Below are positions 1 through 6,861 of a stretch of 7,363 nt of DNA, one piece after another (the stretch's first letter is position 1; each line of letters starts with the position of its first letter). This DNA is from an uncultured Bacillus sp. (GTDB lineage: Bacteria > Bacillota > Bacilli > Bacillales > Cytobacillaceae): contig CALGSR010000514.1 in the NCBI GenBank assembly GCA_937902115.1, forward strand, positions 1 to 7,363, in the 5' to 3' direction. Below the pieces are notes generated by a model. It was not told the DNA's origin. It made no database searches and saw only the letters and a list, made by a program, of their open reading frames with translations. The translations under genes were made by a program, and so were the position numbers.

Positions 1-50
1 AAAGAGGGATTTTAAATGCAACTTTAAATATTGCTCGAGGGGGGAAAAAG

Positions 51-485
51 GTGAAGAAACACATCATTACATTTCTCGTTAGTCTCTTTCTTGGCTTTGC
101 AATCGGTGCCTTAGGGTTTAATCTTATTGGCGGTACCGAAGAAAAGGCTTCTGAGGCAGAAAAAACTGAAAGCGCTTCAAAGGACGAGGCTGTCGATACA
201 AAAACGGAAACAACTCCTGTTGCTTCGGCAGAAGACACAATTTTACAGCAAAAAGGCTGTCTTGGCTGCCATGCAGTCAGCAAGTTAGACTTGGCAGGCG
301 GTGCTACAGGTCCCGATCTTTCACAAGCTTACGTCAATGTTGAAGGGAAACACGGTAAACCAATCAATGAATTCCTGAAGGAACCGACTTCAGCTGTTAT
401 GTCAGGTGTTATCTCCGGAGCACCATTAACTGATGAAGAAATTAACGAAATCGTTGAAGTGCTAAAACAAGCTTCTGAAAAGTAA
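51..485 (+). CDS. Membrane-anchored monohaem cytochrome c (nosC-like electron donor)
   Basis: This 144-residue protein has one haem-binding motif, CLGCH, at residues 70-74. The likely axial methionine is M117, followed by the typical class I cytochrome c ending (PLTDEEINEIVEVL, residues 125-138). Residues 5-27 form a hydrophobic segment after MKK with no lipobox or clear cleavage site. Residues 29-60 are a charged Glu/Lys/Ser/Thr-rich linker. This layout resembles the small membrane-anchored c550-type cytochromes of Bacillus, with the haem domain outside the membrane. The start is GTG at 51, supported by GAGGGGGG at 37-44 with a 6-nt spacer. It lies 77 nt upstream of nosZ, so the inferred role is electron delivery to the CuA site of N2O reductase. 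Small cytochromes c are regular members of clade II nos clusters, but the partner is not proven by sequence. The cytochrome assignment is near certain and the role is likely. Confidence 0.93.
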   Translation: MKKHIITFLVSLFLGFAIGALGFNLIGGTEEKASEAEKTESASKDEAVDTKTETTPVASAEDTILQQKGCLGCHAVSKLDLAGGATGPDLSQAYVNVEGKHGKPINEFLKEPTSAVMSGVISGAPLTDEEINEIVEVLKQASEK

Positions 486-562
486 AGCCAGCCTTTATTA
501 TTGAACAATTTAACGAATAATCAAGTTATATGTTCTTACTATTGAATATAGGAGGTTTATAC

Positions 563-2434
563 ATGAATAAATGGATTGCACCCGTTGCAGGCTTAGCTGC
601 CGGAATTCTCGCTGCAACCCTCGTTTTTGGGGGCGTCACTCCAAGATCGGACCAAGCTGCAACAAGCACGGCAAAAAATACAAACGCTGAAAAAGTTTAT
701 GTTCCATTTGGCGAAAAAGATGAATACTATTTAATGGCCTCCGGTGGACACTCTGGACAAATGTTTGTTTATGGCGTTCCATCGATGCGTAAAATTCGTA
801 CAATTCCTGTATTTTCACCAGATTCAGCAACTGGATACGGCTATGATGAGCATTCAAAGGGGATGCTCGGCGAATACACATGGGGAGACCTTCACCATCC
901 GGCTATCTCTGAAACAGAAGGTGAGTACGACGGAAAATACTTATTTGCGACTGACGTGGCAAACAGCCGTGCAGCTGTTGTGAACTTAGAAACATTCACA
1001 ACGAAAGATATTATTGAAGTTCCGAACACAAGCGGCCCTCACTGTGCGGCCTTTGTAACGGAAAACACTGAATACATGTTCCTGCCTACCCGCTTTGCCG
1101 TACCGCTTGGCAGTGAATATGCAAGCTTAGATGAATATAGTGAAAAGTATTATGGCGTCATGTCAGCTGTTACATTTGATGAAGAAAATGAAAAATTAAA
1201 TGTAGCCTACCAAGTGGCTCTTCCGCCATGGCAATATGACCTTTCCGATGCCGGTAAAAAGATGTCTGCTGATTGGGCGGTTATGACGACTTACAACACA
1301 GAAGAAGCAACAACAAACCTGGAAATCAATGCATCACAAGCAGACCGTGACTATATCGTTCTCTTCAATTGGAAAGAGCTTGAAAAGAAAATTCAAGATG
1401 GTGAATACGATGATGTAGACGGACAAAAAATGATTTTCCCTGACAAGCATAAAGGCGGCATTTATCTTGTACCCGCTGCTAAGTCTCCGCACGGAGTTGA
1501 CGTTACACCAGACGGAACACGCTTTATCGCTTCAGGTAAATTAGCACCTGCGATGACTGTATTCTCTTTTGAAAAGGCATTTGAAGCGATTGAAAAAGGC
1601 GACTTTGAAGGCGAACGGAACGGAATTCCAGTTCTTAATTATGATTCTGTTATGGAAAGAGAAGTAAACCCTGAAAATGCTCTTGGACCGCTTCACACAC
1701 AATTTGATGACAAAGGCATGGCCCTTACAACAATGTTCATCTCATCAGAAATCGTAAAATGGGATCCAAACACTGGTGAAACGTTAGACCGTGTACCTGT
1801 TCAATATTCACCAGGGCACGCTGCTGCGGCAGAAGGCGATACAGTATCTCCAGATGGTAAATACATTGTAGCGCTAAACAAATTGGCAAAAGACACCTAT
1901 TTGTCTGTTGGACCTTCCCATCCAGAGTCGATGCAATTAATTGATTTAACAGGCGATAAGATGGAAATTATCCAGTCCGCACCAGTTGACCCAGAGCCGC
2001 ACTATGCACAAATCATTAAAGCAGACAAAATTAAGACGATTCCGATCTATGATATTGATAAGGAAAATCCTAATGCCGTCACCAGCAATGAGGACACAAG
2101 AATTGAACGTAAAGGGAATGAGGTTCACGTCTACGGTACGGCAATGCGTTCGAAATTCACCTTTGACGCAAAAGCAGAACGCCCGGACGTACTTGAAGTA
2201 AATGAAGGCGATAAAGTGTTTATTCACTTAACCAATATCGACCTTGATCAAGACATCACCCACGGATTCGGGATCAACAAATATGACTTGAATATCGAAG
2301 TTCAGCCTGGACAAACCAATACCCTTGTCTTTACGGCAGATAAAGCGGGAACCTTCCCAATTTATTGCACAAACTTCTGTTCAGCTCTACACCAAGAAAT
2401 GACAGGCTATATGTTAGTAAAGCCTAAATCATAA
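563..2434 (+). CDS. nosZ: Nitrous oxide reductase NosZ, clade II (Sec-type)
   Basis: This is the catalytic enzyme reducing N2O to N2 outside the cytoplasmic membrane. The 623-residue protein has an N-terminal seven-bladed propeller domain and a C-terminal cupredoxin domain. All seven CuZ histidines can be matched by context: H111 and H112 (GDLHHP), H160 (SGPHCA), H310 (SPHGVD), H378 (GPLHTQ), H419 (SPGHAA) and H453 (GPSHPE). The CuA ligands are H567 (ITHGFG), C602, C606, H610 and M613 in CTNFCSALHQEM. N604 sits where the Pseudomonas enzyme has a Trp that ligates through its backbone. The N-terminus is MNKW plus a hydrophobic stretch (about 5-24) with no twin arginine. That is the hallmark of clade II enzymes exported by Sec. 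No clear signal-peptidase site or lipobox is visible, so it may stay as an anchor. The start is ATG 563, preceded by GGAGG at 551-555 with a 7-nt spacer. An in-frame ATG at 530 has no ribosome site. Length is close to the usual 620-640 residues and no key residue is missing. Confidence 0.98.
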   Translation: MNKWIAPVAGLAAGILAATLVFGGVTPRSDQAATSTAKNTNAEKVYVPFGEKDEYYLMASGGHSGQMFVYGVPSMRKIRTIPVFSPDSATGYGYDEHSKGMLGEYTWGDLHHPAISETEGEYDGKYLFATDVANSRAAVVNLETFTTKDIIEVPNTSGPHCAAFVTENTEYMFLPTRFAVPLGSEYASLDEYSEKYYGVMSAVTFDEENEKLNVAYQVALPPWQYDLSDAGKKMSADWAVMTTYNTEEATTNLEINASQADRDYIVLFNWKELEKKIQDGEYDDVDGQKMIFPDKHKGGIYLVPAAKSPHGVDVTPDGTRFIASGKLAPAMTVFSFEKAFEAIEKGDFEGERNGIPVLNYDSVMEREVNPENALGPLHTQFDDKGMALTTMFISSEIVKWDPNTGETLDRVPVQYSPGHAAAAEGDTVSPDGKYIVALNKLAKDTYLSVGPSHPESMQLIDLTGDKMEIIQSAPVDPEPHYAQIIKADKIKTIPIYDIDKENPNAVTSNEDTRIERKGNEVHVYGTAMRSKFTFDAKAERPDVLEVNEGDKVFIHLTNIDLDQDITHGFGINKYDLNIEVQPGQTNTLVFTADKAGTFPIYCTNFCSALHQEMTGYMLVKPKS

Positions 2435-2442
2435 TGAAAAGT

Positions 2443-2481
2443 CAGGTAATGGGTATCATAGCAAATATGATACCCTTCCTG
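2443..2481 (+). terminator. Hairpin after nosZ: partial terminator or mRNA-stabilising stem
   Basis: A perfect 10-bp stem (GGGTATCATA at 2451-2460 and TATGATACCC at 2466-2475) closes a 5-nt loop, starting 16 nt after the nosZ stop. An outer CAGG/CCTG pairing (2443-2446 with 2478-2481) can extend it across a small internal loop. The bases after it (TTATTAC) are only moderately T-rich. It is therefore a weaker intrinsic terminator than the one at 6862-6906, and partial read-through into the downstream maturation genes is plausible. It could instead protect the 3' end of the nosZ message. Confidence 0.6.
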
Positions 2482-2615
2482 TTATTACAAGCAGGCTTGG
2501 TTAAACAATGCTGTTGACCCCTATTGAATACTGGCGCTCAACAGTAATCTTTAACACGGCCTTCTAGTAGAAAGCTTGCATCCTGCTTCGACATCAAAAA
2601 AGAAAGGTGTTCACA

Positions 2616-3182
2616 ATGAAAAGAAAAAAACTCTCAGCCTTTTCATCCATACTACTCGCACTCTCAGCGGTCCTTATCATTGTTTCAATGTTCTTTCCTT
2701 GGTGGCGAATGGAGTTCTTTGCCCCGCAATATCCGGAAGGTTTAAATATTATCGTTTACCCTGACAGACTGGAAGGTGAAATTGCTAATATCAATGCCTT
2801 GAATCATTATATTGGCATGGCAGAATTCGGCGAGGAAAACTTCCCTGAACTGCAGTTTCTCCCTTGGTTAATTGGCGGATTGGCACTGCTTGTATTAATG
2901 GGGGCGATTATTCGCAAGAAAGGCTACCTCTATTTTTTAATTGGTTTATGTCTCATCGGCGGGGCTGTCGGGGTATGGGATTTACATCGCGCGCTTAAAC
3001 ATTTCGGAACCAATCTTGACCCAACAGCACCGATTGACATGGATCCGTTTGTTCCTCCCATTGTCGGAGAAAATATTATTGCCAACTTTACTACCTATAG
3101 TATTCTTGGAACCGGGATCTACTTCTTCATCGCAGCATTCATTTTACTTTTAATTCCTTTATGGAAGGATCGAAAGCAATGA
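2616..3182 (+). CDS. Four-helix membrane protein of the nos cluster (NosB-like)
   Basis: This 188-residue integral membrane protein has predicted helices at about 9-29, 81-99, 103-121 and 160-182. A long loop after helix 1 carries PWWRMEFFAPQYPEGL (28-43) and NALNHYIGM (60-68). From memory, the APQYPEGL and LNHYIGM words recur in membrane proteins of clade II nos clusters. I could not check this by search. Position directly after nosZ matches the place of nosB in such clusters, so NosB-like is the best label. No cofactor motif is obvious. H64, M68, H124 and H129 are candidate metal contacts but that is speculation. The ATG at 2616 is preferred because AAAGGTG (2603-2609) lies 6 nt upstream. 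A GTG at 2607 would sit inside that site. The gene begins 181 nt after nosZ, and its TGA overlaps the ATG of nosD (ATGA, 3179-3182), implying coupled translation. The biochemical role is unknown. Confidence 0.85.
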   Translation: MKRKKLSAFSSILLALSAVLIIVSMFFPWWRMEFFAPQYPEGLNIIVYPDRLEGEIANINALNHYIGMAEFGEENFPELQFLPWLIGGLALLVLMGAIIRKKGYLYFLIGLCLIGGAVGVWDLHRALKHFGTNLDPTAPIDMDPFVPPIVGENIIANFTTYSILGTGIYFFIAAFILLLIPLWKDRKQ

Positions 3183-4519
3183 GAAAATACATGCTCTTAT
3201 TTTTCATTATGGCAACGATCGGATTCGCCTCACCAAATACGAATATGGCTGCAGACCATGTACAGTCCATGATTGATTCATTAGAGGATGGTGCGGTCTT
3301 GCAGCTTGAAAATAAGACGTATGAAGGAAATATTGTGATTGACAAGCCGATGACACTAATCGGCAGTGAAAAGACAATCATTAAAGGAGACCGGACGGGT
3401 AATGTCATTTCCGTCCGTGCCCCCGGTGTGACGTTAAAGAACTTAACCGTTACACACAGCAGCATGAACCGCAACACCCCTGAGGAATTTGCGGCAGTAA
3501 AAGTTTATACGAACGACAACACCATTGACGGATTAACGATAAGCGACTCCTTTCACGGCATATACTTAAGCCAGGCACATAATAATCTCATACAAAATGT
3601 CACCGTAACTGGTATCAGTAAAGGTGAAATTGCCGGTCAGGGAAACGGACTACATATCTATTATTCAAACAACAATACGCTGAAAAACAACACAATTAAA
3701 TGGACACGGGACGGCATGTTCTTTGACCATGCCGATGGCAATAAAAGCAATAACAATACAATCAGCGAAACACGCTATGGTCTGCATTATATGTATTCCA
3801 ACGAAAATACCTTTCGCAACAATACCTTTACCTTTAATACCGGCGGAGCCGCTATTATGCACTCAAATGAATTAACATTATCAGACAATGAGTTTATTTT
3901 TAACTACGGACATAAGTCATTTGGTCTTTTGCTTTTGTCATCCAATGATTCTACGATTGAAGATAACCTTTTCTTTTTAAATCAAAGAGGTCTCTATATC
4001 GACCAAGCAACAAGAAATACGTATAAAAATAATCAGATTATTAAAAATCAGGTTGGTGTTGAACTTTGGGCCAGCGCCAACGAACAAATCTTTAGCCTTA
4101 ATCAAATTGAAGAAAACACCATCCCTGTTGCCACGCTTGGAGGCAAGGGCCGAAACAGCTGGCACCTTAATGAGAAAGGAAATCAATGGGGCAACGCCTT
4201 CCCTTTAACCGATTTGGACAGAGACGGCATTGGCGACCAGCCTATCACCTATTATTCTTCCTTAAACAAATTAATGGAAGAGCAAGAATTAACCTATCTA
4301 TTTTTAAAAAGCCCGGCCATTGCCATTTATGAAAAAATGAATGAACTGTTTAACAATGATGAAGCTATTTTTGAGGATCCGTACCCTGTCCTTTCTGTAT
4401 CCAAAGAAACGCAGAACTGGGTTTGGGGTGCTCTCGCGATTGTCATCGCTTGTATTATTTTATTAAAAGGGAGACATGTACTATGTTCTATATTTGGAAG
4501 GAATGGAAGGAGAACATAA
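3179..4519 (+). CDS. nosD: NosD, beta-helix copper-site maturation protein
   Basis: This 446-residue exported protein acts with the NosF/NosY ABC transporter in building the CuZ centre of NosZ. Residues 1-25 form a Sec-type signal (MRK, hydrophobic core, polar end near NMAA). Residues about 26-340 show the Asn-rich repeats of a right-handed parallel beta-helix (CASH/NosD repeats), for example NNNTLKNNTI, NNNTISE, NTFRNNTF and NTYKNNQI. The family end motif DLDRDGIGDQP lies at 345-355. A tail follows with a probable membrane helix at about 414-429 and a basic end, so the protein may be anchored at its C-terminus. The start at 3179 overlaps the upstream stop as ATGA. GGAAGGA at 3163-3169 lies 9 nt before it. 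An in-frame ATG at 3161 would add only six residues (MEGSKA) and loses that ribosome site. The 3' end overlaps nosY by 37 nt. Family assignment is firm; the C-terminal anchor is inferred. Confidence 0.95.
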   Translation: MRKYMLLFFIMATIGFASPNTNMAADHVQSMIDSLEDGAVLQLENKTYEGNIVIDKPMTLIGSEKTIIKGDRTGNVISVRAPGVTLKNLTVTHSSMNRNTPEEFAAVKVYTNDNTIDGLTISDSFHGIYLSQAHNNLIQNVTVTGISKGEIAGQGNGLHIYYSNNNTLKNNTIKWTRDGMFFDHADGNKSNNNTISETRYGLHYMYSNENTFRNNTFTFNTGGAAIMHSNELTLSDNEFIFNYGHKSFGLLLLSSNDSTIEDNLFFLNQRGLYIDQATRNTYKNNQIIKNQVGVELWASANEQIFSLNQIEENTIPVATLGGKGRNSWHLNEKGNQWGNAFPLTDLDRDGIGDQPITYYSSLNKLMEEQELTYLFLKSPAIAIYEKMNELFNNDEAIFEDPYPVLSVSKETQNWVWGALAIVIACIILLKGRHVLCSIFGRNGRRT

Positions 4520-5280
4520 GGGGAAAGGGATTGTGGTTTTTCTTAAGCATCATCATTCTCGTTTCGATTAGTATTCTTGTGCAATCTTCCGCACTTTCTA
4601 TTGAACAAGGATTCTATATTCTCCTGATAAACTTATACGACTTACTGCTCTACTTCATCCCAATCCTTTGTCTCTTTCTTGGGGCTTTCTCGATTTTTCA
4701 GGAAAAGGAGCAGAAAACATTTGTCATGCTGCTATCGAAGCAGGATAGTCCGGGAAGTTTTTTACTAAAGAAAAGCATTGCGCTGCAAATCGTTCTGCTT
4801 GGTGTCGTGCTCGTTTGGTTTCTTATTTATTTAGCACCGGTGAAGTTCCTTTTCCAGATTGATTTCGGGAAGTATTTTGTTTTTCTTCTCGTCGTTCTCA
4901 GCATGACGTTTATTTTTACACAAATCGGAATCGCCATTGGTTCGTTCAGCCGCTCACGGATGCAAATTGTGGGGATTGCTATTTTCGTATGGTTTTACTT
5001 TTTCTTTATGCATGATTTCATGCTTTTATCCTTTTTGCCTGACGTTACTTATGACAATGTTAAGCTCTTTTCAGCTGTATTTTTCCTTAACCCGATTCAA
5101 ACAGGAAGAATCTTTCTTGAAACTGGTTTAGAGGTAAATTCCTTTGACCATATGTCCAAGCTTTTGCAGTCCTTCATGTGGACAAAGCCGGGCATATTCA
5201 TGTTCTTAAACTGGTTCGTTTTATCATTATTATCCTATTTACTTGCACTTGGATTGAACCGGAAGGAGGCAGCAGAATGA
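4483..5280 (+). CDS. nosY: NosY, ABC-2 type permease of the NosDFY complex
   Basis: This 265-residue membrane protein has six predicted helices, at about 17-34, 45-71, 97-118, 131-152, 161-185 and 236-257. The cytoplasmic segment FQEKEQKTFVMLLSKQ (72-87) matches the conserved E-rich turn of ABC-2 permeases (typically EKE.GT...LLS). NPIQTGR (203-209) matches the NosY-family region before the last helix. With NosF it forms the transporter that serves NosD and CuZ assembly, probably handling a sulfur species or driving copper transfer. The exact substrate is not settled by sequence. The chosen start is ATG 4483, with GGGAG (4469-4473) 9 nt upstream. This start lies inside the end of nosD in another frame, giving a 37-nt overlap. 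The stop overlaps the ATG of nosF (ATGA, 5277-5280). An upstream in-frame ATG at 4423 would extend a polar, Cys-containing segment deep into nosD and is unlikely. Confidence 0.92.
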   Translation: MFYIWKEWKENIRGKGLWFFLSIIILVSISILVQSSALSIEQGFYILLINLYDLLLYFIPILCLFLGAFSIFQEKEQKTFVMLLSKQDSPGSFLLKKSIALQIVLLGVVLVWFLIYLAPVKFLFQIDFGKYFVFLLVVLSMTFIFTQIGIAIGSFSRSRMQIVGIAIFVWFYFFFMHDFMLLSFLPDVTYDNVKLFSAVFFLNPIQTGRIFLETGLEVNSFDHMSKLLQSFMWTKPGIFMFLNWFVLSLLSYLLALGLNRKEAAE

Positions 5281-5954
5281 TTGGTATTCAACAGCTGACG
5301 CAAACGTATGGAACGAAACTTGTCCTTGACCGTGTGGATTTATTTATTGAAAAAAATGAAGTATGTGCCCTTGTCGGTAGAAATGGCGCCGGGAAATCAA
5401 CATTAATTCACAGCCTTCTTGGCCTTCTTCCTGTTAAACAGGGGAAAATCACGATTAATGGGAAACTGGCCTCAGGCAAAAAACGACCTCTCGGAGATAT
5501 CGCTTATTTGCCTGAGAAATTTGCCCTTTATCCGACACTGACTGGAATGGAAAACATGATCTTTTTCGCCCAGGTTTCTACAAATAAAGCAGATGAAGCA
5601 AAAATTGCAGAAGTTCTTACATCTGTTCGGCTTTGGGATGATCGAAACGCCCCTGTTAAAGGCTATTCAAAAGGAATGCTGCAGCGGCTCGGCTTGGCGA
5701 TTACCCTTTATCAGGATGCCCCTATTTTGATTCTTGATGAGCCGACAAGCGGCCTCGATCCGATGGGGAGAAGAGATGTATTAGAAGTACTGAAATCACT
5801 GCATGACAAAACGATTCTATTATCTTCGCATCACATGGATGAAATTCGACAAATTTGCTCCCATGTCGCTTTTTTAAACGAACATAAGCTTGAAAAGTTT
5901 ACTGTAGATGACTTTATGAAACAGCAGAATTTAATGGAGGGGGTAACCTCATGA
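5277..5954 (+). CDS. nosF: NosF, ATP-binding subunit of the NosDFY complex
   Basis: This 225-residue ABC ATPase has a full motif set: Walker A GRNGAGKST (34-42), a YLPE segment at the Q-loop position (78-81), signature YSKGMLQ (130-136), Walker B LILDEP (151-156), D-loop SGLDP (158-162) and switch His at H185 (LSSHHMDE). It powers the NosY permease on the cytoplasmic side. The ATG at 5277 overlaps the nosY stop and follows a very strong ribosome site, GGAAGGAGG (5261-5269), with a 7-nt spacer. The protein is shorter than the roughly 300-residue NosF of Proteobacteria and stops soon after the core ATPase fold, so the C-terminal extension is missing. The frame closes normally and is followed by a coupled gene, so this looks like a natural short form, not a truncation. 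By sequence alone it is a generic ABC-2 ATPase; the NosF name rests on context. Confidence 0.92.
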   Translation: MIGIQQLTQTYGTKLVLDRVDLFIEKNEVCALVGRNGAGKSTLIHSLLGLLPVKQGKITINGKLASGKKRPLGDIAYLPEKFALYPTLTGMENMIFFAQVSTNKADEAKIAEVLTSVRLWDDRNAPVKGYSKGMLQRLGLAITLYQDAPILILDEPTSGLDPMGRRDVLEVLKSLHDKTILLSSHHMDEIRQICSHVAFLNEHKLEKFTVDDFMKQQNLMEGVTS

Positions 5955-6853
5955 AAAAACTGTTCAGTATCAGCTTAGCTGCCATGCTTATACTCCTCGC
6001 TGGATGCGGCGCTAAACCTGATTATAAGGTAGAAATCAATCAACCTTTCGTTTATAAACAAAACCAGCCATCCACATTGGAAGTGTCCGTTACAGAAAAT
6101 GACGAGGCAGCAACCGGACTTAAAATTCATGCCGACATGGCCATGCTTGATATGGACCACGGTACAAACGAGGTGGATTTAGAGGAAACAGAAGACGGCA
6201 TTTACAGCGGCGAAGTCCAGTTGGAAATGGCGGGAAAATGGGAAATCGTTTTTACAATTGAAAAAGACGGCGAGAAGTCCGAAGAAGTTTTGGAATATGA
6301 GGTAGAGGAATCAAAAGGTGTCGCCACTGTGAATGGGGAGCTCATCACCCAACAGGATATTGATTTTTACCGTTTTATTAATAAACTCCATATCGCCATC
6401 GGCAAGGAGGAAAATGGGAAGAAGTTACAAGGAGAGGAATTGAAGAACGCCAATGCCTACCTTAATTCACAGGAAAAACAGATTGAAAACCAGAATACTC
6501 TCTTGACGCAGATTATCCGCCTAAGGGCGATGGCCATCCTCGGTGAGGAGAAAGGCTATAAAGCAGAGGAAGCCGAAGTGACAGCAGAGATTGATAAAAT
6601 TAAGGCTCAATACGATCAATACGATGTAGCAAAGCAAATGATCTTGGAATACGGTGTCGAGAATTTCTGGACGAAGCAAGAGCAGCAATACCAATTAATC
6701 GTCCTTTCGCAAAAGGTGCAAAATGATGTCATCAACAAAGTAAAAAGTGAAAATCCTGATGTGAACGAACAGGAAATTCAATTCCAGGCTCAAAAGGAAT
6801 ATGAAGAACTGCTTGTTTCACAGGTGAATTCGCTTGAGATTAAAATATTGTAG
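5951..6853 (+). CDS. Lipoprotein with FixH/YtkA-like and SurA-N-like domains
   Basis: This 300-residue exported lipoprotein starts with a signal ending in the lipobox LLAGC (C19 is the lipidation site). Residues about 25-118 resemble the FixH/YtkA-like Ig-fold family: a VTENDEAATGLKI strand region, then a Met/His-rich stretch (H60, M63, M65, M68, H70), then GIYSGEVQLEMAGKWEIVF. In related proteins this Met/His region is associated with copper. Residues about 123-300 begin ATVNGELITQQDIDFY, the typical opening of SurA/PrsA-type N-terminal chaperone domains, and continue as long charged helices. No parvulin isomerase domain follows. The ATG overlaps the nosF stop (ATGA, 5951-5954), with GGAGGGGG (5936-5943) 7 nt upstream. 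It is the last gene before the terminator, a place often held by nosL, so copper delivery to NosZ or help with its folding is a reasonable inference. It is not NosL by sequence as far as I can see. Domain calls are from pattern memory only. Confidence 0.88.
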   Translation: MKKLFSISLAAMLILLAGCGAKPDYKVEINQPFVYKQNQPSTLEVSVTENDEAATGLKIHADMAMLDMDHGTNEVDLEETEDGIYSGEVQLEMAGKWEIVFTIEKDGEKSEEVLEYEVEESKGVATVNGELITQQDIDFYRFINKLHIAIGKEENGKKLQGEELKNANAYLNSQEKQIENQNTLLTQIIRLRAMAILGEEKGYKAEEAEVTAEIDKIKAQYDQYDVAKQMILEYGVENFWTKQEQQYQLIVLSQKVQNDVINKVKSENPDVNEQEIQFQAQKEYEELLVSQVNSLEIKIL

Positions 6854-6861
6854 GGGATGCA

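Noticed and set aside
530..562. Extended nosZ start at the in-frame ATG 530
   Set aside because: It has no ribosome site and would put GGAGG (551-555) inside the coding region; ATG 563 has an ideal site and gives a clean export signal.
486..562. Promoter or anaerobic regulator (FNR, ResD) site between the cytochrome gene and nosZ
   Set aside because: I see no TGTGA-N6-TCACA site. The best boxes, TTGAAC at 501-506 and TTATAT at 526-531, are 19 bp apart and unconvincing.
636..881. Minus-strand open frames within nosZ, nosD and the lipoprotein gene
   Set aside because: They lie opposite strongly conserved genes, show no domain features or ribosome sites, and are shadows of the coding strand.
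539..2530. Identical 10-mer CTATTGAATA upstream of nosZ (539-548) and in the leader at 2521-2530
   Set aside because: In a window of this size a score or so of 10-mer pairs are expected by chance, and the two copies are at different distances from their starts.
2524..2550. Possible internal promoter (TTGAAT at 2524-2529, TAATCT at 2545-2550)
   Set aside because: The spacing is 15 bp and both boxes are weak, so it is not supported beyond chance.
2607..2615. GTG start at 2607 for the NosB-like protein
   Set aside because: The GTG lies within the AAAGGTG ribosome site that is well spaced for the ATG at 2616.
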